Of a stretch of DNA of 9,457 nt, positions 1-5,734 are shown in pieces (position 1 is the stretch's first letter; every line of letters begins with the position of its first letter). Under the pieces are notes generated by a model that had not been told where the DNA came from, did no database searches, and worked only from the letters and a program-made list of their open reading frames with translations. This DNA is from an uncultured Halomicronema sp. (GTDB lineage: Bacteria; Cyanobacteriota; Cyanobacteriia; Phormidesmidales; Phormidesmidaceae): NCBI GenBank assembly GCA_937897665.1, contig CALCPB010000872.1:1-9457 (forward strand), in the 5' to 3' direction. The position numbers were made by a program, and so were the translations under genes.

Positions 1-162
1 AGCGGGCACAACCACCTCGGTCAGCAGCGATCGCAGCTCGGCGCGGGTGAGCCAATCTTGCTGCAGGGCGTAGGTGAGGTCAGCTCCCTCAGGCATGCAG
101 TACTGACACTGAAAATTGCAGCGATCGATCAAACTGATGCGGAGATAGTCGATGGCGTTCAT
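1..162 (-). CDS. moaA: GTP 3',8-cyclase MoaA, N-terminal 54 residues (3' end beyond window)
   Basis: Radical SAM enzyme that converts GTP to 3',8-cyclo-GTP, the first committed step of molybdenum cofactor synthesis in the cytoplasm. The minus strand reads [17 protein letters not shown] and then continues QCQYCMPEG. This gives the CX3CX2C motif (Cys15, Cys19, Cys22) that holds the SAM-binding [4Fe-4S] cluster, directly followed by the MPEG stretch typical of MoaA. The ATG at 162-160 is chosen because the motif sits the usual short distance from the N-terminus and a strong AGGAGGG ribosome site (plus strand 175-181) lies 12 nt upstream. The gene leaves the window on the left, so the C-terminal second cluster and the GG motif of the family cannot be checked. 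It is divergent from cbiD. Family identity is very likely; the symbol rests on the N-terminus only. Confidence 0.9.
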   Translation of the reverse strand, partial: MNAIDYLRISLIDRCNFQCQYCMPEGADLTYALQQDWLTRAELRSLLTEVVVPA

Positions 163-263
163 GACAACAGCAAACCCTCCTGTCTAATACCTTGTCAAAA
201 CACCTCGGCTTATTTTGTTTCTTTGTTTCCCCACAACTTTAACAACATTTTAATTGCCAAAGT
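163..263. promoter_or_regulatory. Divergent moaA/cbiD intergenic promoter region
   Basis: This 101 bp AT-rich gap separates two head-to-head genes and so must hold both start regions unless promoters lie inside the genes. A TTGACA-like hexamer is present on the minus strand (complement of about 192-198), but I find no -10 box at a convincing distance from it. On the plus strand no clear -35/-10 pair and no Shine-Dalgarno match precede cbiD. The promoter call rests on gene arrangement, not on recognised boxes. Confidence 0.45.
175..181 (-). promoter_or_regulatory. moaA ribosome binding site
   Basis: On the minus strand this reads AGGAGGG, a near-perfect anti-Shine-Dalgarno match, 12 nt before the moaA ATG. 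The spacing is slightly long. It supports the chosen moaA start. Confidence 0.6.
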
Positions 264-1406
264 ATGCCGTCTGAGACAAAAGCCTCCCAACCAAGAGCGG
301 GCTACACGTTGCCAGTGTTTGCCTGTGCCAGCGCGATCTCGGCGCTGCGAATGCTGTTGGATACGACCCAGGCTGCCGAGTCCGTCACCGTTGATTTGGT
401 GAATCCCGCCCGATCTGCCGAGATTGTCATTGAACAGGTCGCGCCGCTGCCCGATGGCTCGGTGCTAGCGATTAGCCGCAGTGACCCTGGCGATAATTTG
501 GACATTACGCGCCATACGCCCGTTTGGGCAATTGTGGCTTGGGGAGACGGGCAGCAGACAGAGCGCCTGCAGATTGAAGGCGGTGAGGGGCTAGGCCGAC
601 AGGTGAAGGCCGACCAGCAACCCGCCATCTATGCCTATGCCCAGACTGTGCTGCAGGCAAATTTATTGCCGCTGCTACCGGCGGGGCGATCGCTACGGGT
701 GACGATTGTGTTGCCCGAAGGGCGATCGCTGGCCTTACGAACCTCTAACGCTGCCTTTGGGGTAGTAGATGGTTTGTCGCTGTTGGGTACCTCGGGGATT
801 GCCGAGCCGTTGAGTGCGCCGGGACAGTTGGCGGCGTTTCGACAAGTGGTGCGCGAGCGGGCGACGCAGTTCACGACACTCGTCTTTTGTGTGGGCGAAA
901 ATGGGTTAGACAAAGCGCTGTCGCTCGGCATTCGGCCTGAGCAGCGGATCAAAACCGGCAACTGGATCGGGCCGCTGCTGGTGGAAGCGGCCCTGAGTGG
1001 TGTGCAAGAAATCTTGCTGCTGGGCTACCACGGCAAGCTCATTAAGCTGGCGGGTGGCATTTTTCACACTCATCACTATGTGGCGGATGGCCGACAAGAA
1101 ATTTTAACCGCGATCGCGGCTACTCAAGGCTTACCCACTGCCCACGTGCAGCACCTGCTGCAGGCCCAGACGGTGGAAGCGGGCCTTACCTATCTGCGGC
1201 AGCTCGATGCTGCCGCACCGGGTAGCTGGGTAGAGCAAACCTATCAAACGCTAGTGCAGCGGATCGACCAACGGTCTGCAGCCTACCTGAGCGCTAATGC
1301 CGATCGCGCGGTAGTCGTTGGCTCGGCGGTGTTTGACCGCTCGCGAGAGATTGTCGCAATCAGCGATCGCGGCCAGTCACTCTTGCAATCTCTTTTGGTA
1401 AGCTAG
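264..1406 (+). CDS. cbiD: Cobalt-precorrin-5B (C1)-methyltransferase CbiD
   Basis: SAM-dependent enzyme of the anaerobic (early cobalt insertion) cobalamin pathway that methylates C-1 of the corrin ring before acetaldehyde loss. The 380-residue product has the expected family length. It opens with the CbiD signature RAGYTLPVFACASA (residues 11-24). It also carries SDPGDNLDIT (73-82), GVVDGLSLLGTSGI (166-179), GNWIGPLLVEAA (232-243) and GYHGKLIKLAGGIFHTHH (254-271), blocks conserved in cyanobacterial CbiD. The ATG at 264 lies only 12 codons before the conserved GYTLPVF block, so little room remains for another start. There is no evident ribosome site. It is divergent from moaA and co-directional with guaA 205 bp downstream; a cbiD-guaA neighbourhood recurs in cyanobacteria as I recall. 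No missing residue or frame problem was seen. Confidence 0.94.
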   Translation: MPSETKASQPRAGYTLPVFACASAISALRMLLDTTQAAESVTVDLVNPARSAEIVIEQVAPLPDGSVLAISRSDPGDNLDITRHTPVWAIVAWGDGQQTERLQIEGGEGLGRQVKADQQPAIYAYAQTVLQANLLPLLPAGRSLRVTIVLPEGRSLALRTSNAAFGVVDGLSLLGTSGIAEPLSAPGQLAAFRQVVRERATQFTTLVFCVGENGLDKALSLGIRPEQRIKTGNWIGPLLVEAALSGVQEILLLGYHGKLIKLAGGIFHTHHYVADGRQEILTAIAATQGLPTAHVQHLLQAQTVEAGLTYLRQLDAAAPGSWVEQTYQTLVQRIDQRSAAYLSANADRAVVVGSAVFDRSREIVAISDRGQSLLQSLLVS

Positions 1407-1464
1407 GAGGAATATTTTTTTCGCTGCCCACTTAGCCTCTCGTCTTTGCCGGTGTGAACGGGTC

Positions 1465-1521
1465 AAACGGGAGATTTTTGCTTATCTTTTTTTAAGTCGT
1501 TTTTTGATTTTTCTCCCGTTT
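1465..1521. repeat. Perfect 10 bp inverted repeat around a T-rich loop, guaA leader
   Basis: AAACGGGAGA (1465-1474) and its exact complement TCTCCCGTTT (1512-1521) flank a 37 nt, strongly T-rich spacer. The element lies between the cbiD stop and the guaA start, about 90 bp before guaA. A T-run follows neither arm, so it is not a standard terminator; the T-runs are inside the loop. It may be an operator, a long-looped RNA hairpin in the guaA leader, or part of cbiD 3'-end processing. Its role is unknown. Confidence 0.6.
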
Positions 1522-1599
1522 AATCACGCTTGATTGATCCGTTCCTGACTTTGCGCTAACGCTGACGAGCTATCCCTTTCAAGTTCTTCACTCATTCAC

Positions 1600-1603
1600 A
1601 GGA
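1600..1603 (+). promoter_or_regulatory. guaA ribosome binding site deciding a GTG start
   Basis: AGGA lies 8 nt before GTG 1612. It supports the GTG over the in-frame ATG at codon 23 of guaA, which lies directly before the first beta strand (LVILDFGSQ). Confidence 0.55.
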
Positions 1604-1611
1604 TTTCTGCC

Positions 1612-3225
1612 GTGACTCTGCAAACCCAAACCGCGACAACCTCTGATGAGCCCAGTAGGGCGAGACTCGATCGCCAGATGTTGGTGATCTTAGATTTTGG
1701 CTCGCAATATTCTGAGCTGATTGCCCGCCGCATTCGCGAAACCGAAGTCTATTCCGAAGTACTGTCCTATCGCACAACAGCGGAGCAGTTGCGACAGCTG
1801 AATCCTCAGGGCATCATCCTGTCGGGTGGGCCAAACTCGGTCTACGACGAACGGGCCCCCCATTGTGACCCGGAGATTTGGAATCTGGGCGTGCCGGTGT
1901 TGGGCGTGTGCTATGGCATGCAGCTAATGGTGCAGCAGCTGGGCGGACAGGTTGAGCGGGCCGAGCGGGCTGAATACGGCAAAGCCTCGCTGAAAATTGA
2001 TGACCCTACGGATCTGCTCACCAATGTGGAAGATGGCTCCACGATGTGGATGAGCCACGGCGACTCGGTCACCCAAATGCCCCCTGGCTTTGAGGTGTTA
2101 GCCCACACCAACAACACGCCGAGTGCCGCGATCGCTGACCATGAGCGGAAATACTATGGCGTCCAGTTCCATCCCGAAGTGGTGCATTCTCAAGACGGTC
2201 AGGCGTTGATTCGCAACTTTGTTTATCACATTTGCGACTGTCAGCCCACGTGGACGACGGAAGCCTTTATCGAAGAAGCGGTGCGCGAAGTCCGCGCCCG
2301 CGTCGGCGATCGCCGCGTGCTGTTGGCTCTGTCTGGCGGCGTCGATTCTTCCACCCTGGCATTTTTGTTAAACAAGGCCATTGGTGACAAGCTGACCTGC
2401 ATGTTTATCGACCAGGGCTTTATGCGCAAGGGTGAGCCCGAGCGATTAGTGAAACTGTTTGAAGATCAGTTTCACATCCATGTCAGCTATGTCAACGCCC
2501 GCGATCGTTTCCTTGAACAGGTGAAAGGCGTTACTGATCCAGAGGTCAAGCGCAAGCGCATTGGTCACGAGTTCATTCAAGTCTTTGAAGAAGAATCGCG
2601 TCGACTGGGGCCGTTTGATTACCTGGCCCAAGGCACGCTGTATCCCGATGTGATTGAATCTGCCGACACCAATGTCGATCCCAAAACGGGCGAACGCGTC
2701 GCGGTCAAAATTAAGAGCCACCACAACGTTGGCGGTCTGCCTAAAGATCTGCGGTTTAAGCTTGTTGAGCCACTGCGCAAGCTATTTAAAGATGAAGTGC
2801 GCAAGCTCGGGCGATCGCTGGGTTTGCCCGAAGAAATCGTGCGTCGCCACCCCTTTCCTGGTCCTGGCCTGGCAATTCGCATCTTGGGCGAAGTCACCGC
2901 CGAAAAGCTCGACATCCTACGCGATGCTGACTATATCGTGCGGCAAGAGATTCGCGATCGCGGCATGTATCATGACTTTTGGCAGGCCTTTGCGGTGCTG
3001 CTGCCCGTACGCAGTGTGGGCGTCATGGGCGACCAGCGCACCTACGCCTATCCCATCGTGCTGCGGTTTGTCTCCAGCGAAGATGGCATGACCGCTGATT
3101 GGTCGCGCACTCCTTACGATCTGCTGGAAGCCATTTCCAATCGCATCGTCAACGAAGTGCAAGGCGTCAACCGCGTGGTGTACGACGTGACGTCTAAGCC
3201 GCCCGGCACGATTGAGTGGGAATAA
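1612..3225 (+). CDS. guaA: GMP synthase (glutamine-hydrolysing) GuaA
   Basis: Cytoplasmic enzyme that turns XMP, ATP and glutamine into GMP, the last step of guanine nucleotide synthesis. The 537-residue protein has the full architecture. The class I glutamine amidotransferase domain (about 23-208) has the nucleophile Cys100 in GVCYGMQ and partners His187 and Glu189 in GVQFHPEV. The ATP-pyrophosphatase domain follows, with the P-loop [10 protein letters not shown] (238-247). The C-terminal dimerisation domain has [15 protein letters not shown] and ends in KPPGTIEWE, the usual terminus. The GTG start at 1612 is supported by AGGA and by the roughly 20-residue leader seen in cyanobacterial GuaA. 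It follows cbiD by 205 bp, so it probably has its own promoter, although I cannot place one. No defect is visible. Confidence 0.97.
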   Translation: MTLQTQTATTSDEPSRARLDRQMLVILDFGSQYSELIARRIRETEVYSEVLSYRTTAEQLRQLNPQGIILSGGPNSVYDERAPHCDPEIWNLGVPVLGVCYGMQLMVQQLGGQVERAERAEYGKASLKIDDPTDLLTNVEDGSTMWMSHGDSVTQMPPGFEVLAHTNNTPSAAIADHERKYYGVQFHPEVVHSQDGQALIRNFVYHICDCQPTWTTEAFIEEAVREVRARVGDRRVLLALSGGVDSSTLAFLLNKAIGDKLTCMFIDQGFMRKGEPERLVKLFEDQFHIHVSYVNARDRFLEQVKGVTDPEVKRKRIGHEFIQVFEEESRRLGPFDYLAQGTLYPDVIESADTNVDPKTGERVAVKIKSHHNVGGLPKDLRFKLVEPLRKLFKDEVRKLGRSLGLPEEIVRRHPFPGPGLAIRILGEVTAEKLDILRDADYIVRQEIRDRGMYHDFWQAFAVLLPVRSVGVMGDQRTYAYPIVLRFVSSEDGMTADWSRTPYDLLEAISNRIVNEVQGVNRVVYDVTSKPPGTIEWE

Positions 3226-3230
3226 AAGGC

Positions 3231-3272
3231 GAATTCGGAATGCGAAGTGCGGAATTTGGAATGCGGAATTTG
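3231..3272. repeat. Six-copy degenerate heptamer tandem repeat (STRR-like)
   Basis: Immediately after guaA the sequence reads in sevens: GAATTCG, GAATGCG, AAGTGCG, GAATTTG, GAATGCG, GAATTTG. The consensus is roughly GAATKYG, with two units repeated exactly. Heptanucleotide short tandemly repeated repetitive (STRR) arrays are a known feature of intergenic DNA in filamentous cyanobacteria, and this fits that class. It starts 5 bp after the guaA stop and ends 58 bp before the next start codon, so it could lie in an untranslated region. Function is unknown. Confidence 0.7.
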
Positions 3273-3313
3273 AAGCTGTAGAGGTGCGATCGCTCATCGT
3301 AGACGAGCTGATT

Positions 3314-3318
3314 GGAGG
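3314..3318 (+). promoter_or_regulatory. Ribosome binding site of the SH3-domain gene
   Basis: GGAGG lies 12 nt before ATG 3331, a good match at a slightly long spacing. It supports that start. Confidence 0.5.
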
Positions 3319-3330
3319 TCTCTCAATCCG

Positions 3331-3705
3331 ATGAAAAAAATTCTTATCGCCACCGCGACGCTGTTCTCACTGGCGGCACCCGCTCACAGTCAACCCGTGC
3401 TCACCTGCCCCGTATACGCTGACGACACCTACATTCCGGTTGAAGAGGTGTTTTCCTATGATGAACCCGAATCCGCTTTCATCGATGGTGAAACCATCGG
3501 CAGTCGCGTTAATGTGAGAACCGGGCCAGGGTTAGATTACGAGGTCACTACCTACGGGCTGGTCGGCGAAGACGTGGAGATCATCGGTCAAGCCTTTAGC
3601 CGAGAATGCGAAACCTGGATTCAAGTCCGGTTTCCTGGCTCCGAGCCCGTGGGTTGGGTGCACAAGGACTTCATCGGGCCGAAGAGGGGCACAAGCTGGT
3701 GGTAG
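3331..3705 (+). CDS. Small exported protein with a bacterial SH3 domain
   Basis: The 124-residue product begins with a clear Sec signal peptide: a MKK basic start, a hydrophobic core ILIATATLFSLAA, and a likely signal peptidase I site after AHS (cleavage near residue 20). The mature part contains one bacterial SH3 domain at about 57-115. Its marks are the hallmark RVNVRTGPGLDYEV (59-72), the strand GEDVEIIGQ and the closing PVGWVHKDFI. Such domains commonly bind cell-wall peptides or other proteins in the periplasm, but no catalytic domain accompanies it, so the partner is unknown. Two cysteines in the mature part (Cys26 and Cys93) could form a disulfide. A GGAGG ribosome site supports the ATG. 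It is monocistronic by appearance, with an acidic middle region and a short basic/aromatic tail. The domain call is firm; the function is not known. Confidence 0.85.
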   Translation: MKKILIATATLFSLAAPAHSQPVLTCPVYADDTYIPVEEVFSYDEPESAFIDGETIGSRVNVRTGPGLDYEVTTYGLVGEDVEIIGQAFSRECETWIQVRFPGSEPVGWVHKDFIGPKRGTSWW

Positions 3706-3721
3706 CGATGCTCGGATTCTG

Positions 3722-3752
3722 AGCCGGATCGCCCCATGACCGGCTTCGGTCA
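3722..3752. other. Two overlapping, mutually exclusive hairpins after the SH3 gene
   Basis: AGCCGG (3722-3727) pairs perfectly with CCGGCT (3740-3745). Separately, TGACCG (3737-3742) pairs with CGGTCA (3747-3752) across a GCTT loop. The two stems share bases 3740-3742 and 3747 onward is free only in one of them, so both cannot form together. No T-run follows, so this is not a textbook terminator. It may be a weak terminator for the SH3 gene or leader structure for the following gene. Confidence 0.3.
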
Positions 3753-3847
3753 GTGCATGTTTGGGCATCTGTCAAGAACAATCAGCGCCATGATGACCGT
3801 CGTTCAGTATGCCGTTCGGCGGCTCAACGTCATCTTTAGGCGACACC

Positions 3848-3851
3848 GGAG
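3848..3851 (+). promoter_or_regulatory. Ribosome binding site selecting GTG 3857 for the RlaP-like gene
   Basis: GGAG lies 5 nt before GTG 3857. The upstream in-frame ATG at 3809 has no comparable site and would add 16 low-complexity residues that look untranslated, so the GTG is preferred. Confidence 0.5.
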
Positions 3852-3856
3852 ATACC

Positions 3857-4699
3857 GTGGAATTCTCTCAAATCCCGCCGCCGTTTGCTGCAGAGATCAA
3901 GCAGCGGCTCGCTCAAACTGAGGCAGAGCACAACGTCAAAATTTTGTATGCCTGTGAGTCGGGCAGCCGGGCCTGGGGGTTCGCCTCGCCTGATTCTGAC
4001 TACGACGTGAGGTTTATCTATGCTCGTCCCGCAGATTGGTATCTGTCGTTTGATGTAGAGCGACGTCGTGACGTGATCGAGCACCCCATCGTCGACGAGA
4101 TTGATTGCAACGGCTGGGATATTCGCAAGGCGCTTTACCTCTTTACTCGCACCAATGGTGCGCTCTTTGAGTGGTTGAATAGCCCGATCTGTTACATCGA
4201 GGTGGGTGACTTTGCTGGTGCGCTGCGAGCCCTGGCTAATGTCACCGCCAATCGCGTGGCACTGTGTTACCACTACAGTCACATGGCGCGAAGCAACGCT
4301 GCTAGTTTCCTGTATCGCGACCAAGTTCGGTTGAAAAAGTACTTCTATGTTTTGCGCCCGCTACTGGCCATTCGCCACCTAGAGCAGGGGTTCGGTGTTC
4401 CCCCGGTTGAGTTTGTTCGGCTAGTTGAAAAGACTGCCCCGAGACCGTTGGTTCCCTTAATCGATGAGCTGCTCGCATTAAAGATCCAGTCTCCAGAATT
4501 GGGCGTGGGTAAACCCGTGCCAGAACTTAATAAATTTATCGAGCACGAGTTCGAGCGCCACAGCGATGAGTATTACGGGCTGGGCCGCCCTGATCTCGTT
4601 GATAAGAGCGAAGTTCTGGAACGTTTGAACGAAATATTCAGAAAGGCCGTCTGTGAAGCGCCCGGTGATGCAAAATTCTTCCGTTCTCTTAGTCTCTAA
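3857..4699 (+). CDS. RlaP-family nucleotidyltransferase (polymerase beta fold, RNA repair-associated)
   Basis: A 280-residue protein of the nucleotidyltransferase family named RlaP (RNA-ligase-associated protein; Bacillus YcgL is a relative). Numbered from GTG 3857, the catalytic core is ESGSRAWGFASPDSDYDVRF. Gly36-Ser37 form the nucleotide-binding turn and Asp48 and Asp50 the metal-binding DxD pair. The IYARPxxWYLSF stretch that follows and the long helical C-terminal half are typical of the family. The family is predicted to add or transfer nucleotides to RNA ends in RNA-repair operons, but the reaction is not firmly established. No RNA ligase, kinase or RtcB gene lies in this window, so this is a solitary copy. 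It ends 60 bp before valS on the same strand and might be co-transcribed with it. Active-site residues appear intact. Fold is sure, family likely, substrate unknown. Confidence 0.83.
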   Translation: MEFSQIPPPFAAEIKQRLAQTEAEHNVKILYACESGSRAWGFASPDSDYDVRFIYARPADWYLSFDVERRRDVIEHPIVDEIDCNGWDIRKALYLFTRTNGALFEWLNSPICYIEVGDFAGALRALANVTANRVALCYHYSHMARSNAASFLYRDQVRLKKYFYVLRPLLAIRHLEQGFGVPPVEFVRLVEKTAPRPLVPLIDELLALKIQSPELGVGKPVPELNKFIEHEFERHSDEYYGLGRPDLVDKSEVLERLNEIFRKAVCEAPGDAKFFRSLSL

Positions 4700-4704
4700 A
4701 GGAA

Positions 4705-4727
4705 ATCTCATGGCAAGATCATGAGGT
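4705..4727. other. Hairpin between the RlaP-like gene and valS
   Basis: CTCATG (4707-4712) and CATGAG (4720-4725) pair perfectly over a 7 nt loop; one G-U and one A-U pair extend the stem to 8. No T-run follows. It sits in the 60 bp between the two genes, so it could be a leader hairpin for valS or mark the end of the upstream transcript. It does not resemble a T-box, which is far longer. Confidence 0.35.
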
Positions 4728-4759
4728 AATCGACTGCCCCGAACGAGAACTTTACTCCC

Positions 4760-5719
4760 ATGACGGCCACCATCCCCAATCTTCCCAGTCAATACGATCC
4801 CTCTCTGACGGAAGAGAAATGGCAAACAGCTTGGGAAGCCCGCCATGTCTTTAAGGCTGACCCCGATCATCCGGGAGAGCCCTTTTGTGTGGTCATTCCG
4901 CCGCCCAACGTCACGGGCAGCCTGCACATGGGCCACGCCTTTGAAAGTGCACTAATCGATACGCTAGTGCGTTATCAGCGGATGCAGGGACGCAATACCC
5001 TGTGGCTGCCGGGCACTGACCATGCCAGCATTGGTGTCAGCACCATTTTGGATAAAGAACTGCGGGAACAAGGCAAAACCCGCCAGGATGTTGGCCGAGA
5101 GCACTATCTCGATCGCGCCTGGCAGTGGAAAGAGGAATCGGGCGGCACCATTGTGGGACAGCTACGCAAGCTGGGGGTGTCCGTCGACTGGAGCCGCGAG
5201 CGCTTTACCCTAGATGAAGGACTTTCGGATGCGGTGATCAAAGCGTTTACTCAGCTCCACGAAGAGGGCTTGATCTACCGGGGCAATTACATGGTGAATT
5301 GGTGCCCTGCGAGTCAGTCAGCCGTGTCTGATCTGGAAGTAGAGCCGACGGAGGTCAACGGTCATCTATGGCATTTTCGCTATCCGCTGACGGATGGTTC
5401 GGGCTATGTCGAAGTGGCCACCACGCGCCCTGAGACGATGTTGGGCGATACCGCCGTGGCGGTAAATCCGGAGGACGATCGCTACCGTGATTTAGTCGGC
5501 AAAACCCTGACCTTGCCGATCATGGAGCGCGAAATTCCGATCATTGCCGATGACTATGTGAACCAGGAATTTGGCACCGGCTGCGTTAAGGTGACGCCTG
5601 CCCACGATCCTAATGACTTTGCCATGGGCCAGCGCCACGACCTGCCCCGCATCACCATCATGAATAAAGACGGCACGATGAGTTCTGACGCCGGGCCGTT
5701 TGAAGGGATGGATCGGTAA
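4760..5719 (+). CDS. valS: Valyl-tRNA synthetase, N-terminal part cut short by in-frame TAA
   Basis: ValRS is a class Ia synthetase that activates valine and charges tRNA-Val. This 319-residue part holds the first half of the catalytic Rossmann domain with the HIGH-type motif HMGH (56-59, in [12 protein letters not shown]). It also has GTDHAS (85-90), the [11 protein letters not shown] block (181-191), and most of the CP1 editing domain that removes mischarged threonine. That domain is marked by [15 protein letters not shown] (221-235) and [15 protein letters not shown] (272-286). It ends at MDR, where family members continue with an aromatic residue and ARK. TAA at 5717-5719 replaces that aromatic codon, and homology resumes at once in the same frame. 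This fragment lacks KMSKS and the anticodon-binding domain, so it cannot charge tRNA alone. The start at ATG 4760 fits the family N-terminus, though no strong ribosome site is seen. Confidence 0.92.
   Translation: MTATIPNLPSQYDPSLTEEKWQTAWEARHVFKADPDHPGEPFCVVIPPPNVTGSLHMGHAFESALIDTLVRYQRMQGRNTLWLPGTDHASIGVSTILDKELREQGKTRQDVGREHYLDRAWQWKEESGGTIVGQLRKLGVSVDWSRERFTLDEGLSDAVIKAFTQLHEEGLIYRGNYMVNWCPASQSAVSDLEVEPTEVNGHLWHFRYPLTDGSGYVEVATTRPETMLGDTAVAVNPEDDRYRDLVGKTLTLPIMEREIPIIADDYVNQEFGTGCVKVTPAHDPNDFAMGQRHDLPRITIMNKDGTMSSDAGPFEGMDR
5717..5719 (+). other. In-frame TAA stop interrupting valS
   Basis: The frame reads GAT CGG TAA GCA GAG CGC AAA GCC, that is DR-stop-AERKA. Homologues, as I recall them, have DRF or DRY, then two residues, then RK. 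No frameshift is needed: both halves are in the same frame, and a single base change from TAT or TAC (Tyr) would give TAA. TAA is used as the normal stop by guaA, the RlaP-like gene and the glycosyltransferase, so codon reassignment is unlikely. TAA also excludes selenocysteine insertion. Confidence 0.9.
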
Positions 5720-5734
5720 GCAGAGCGCAAAGCC

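Noticed and set aside
58..402. Plus-strand 114-codon frame across moaA and the start of cbiD
   Set aside because: It runs antisense to moaA and out of frame with cbiD, and its translation resembles no protein family.
1405..1421. Strong AGGAGG right at the cbiD stop codon
   Set aside because: It looks like a ribosome site, but no ATG, GTG or TTG follows at a usable distance with an open frame; the nearest frame stops within a few codons.
3809..3856. Longer N-terminus of the RlaP-like protein from ATG 3809
   Set aside because: The extra 16 residues are Gly/Ser/Thr-rich and unlike the family, no ribosome site precedes the ATG, and GTG 3857 has GGAG at 5 nt.
5717..5734. Programmed frameshift or selenocysteine as the explanation for the valS stop
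   Set aside because: Both halves are in the same frame, so no shift is needed, and the stop is TAA, which is not used for selenocysteine.
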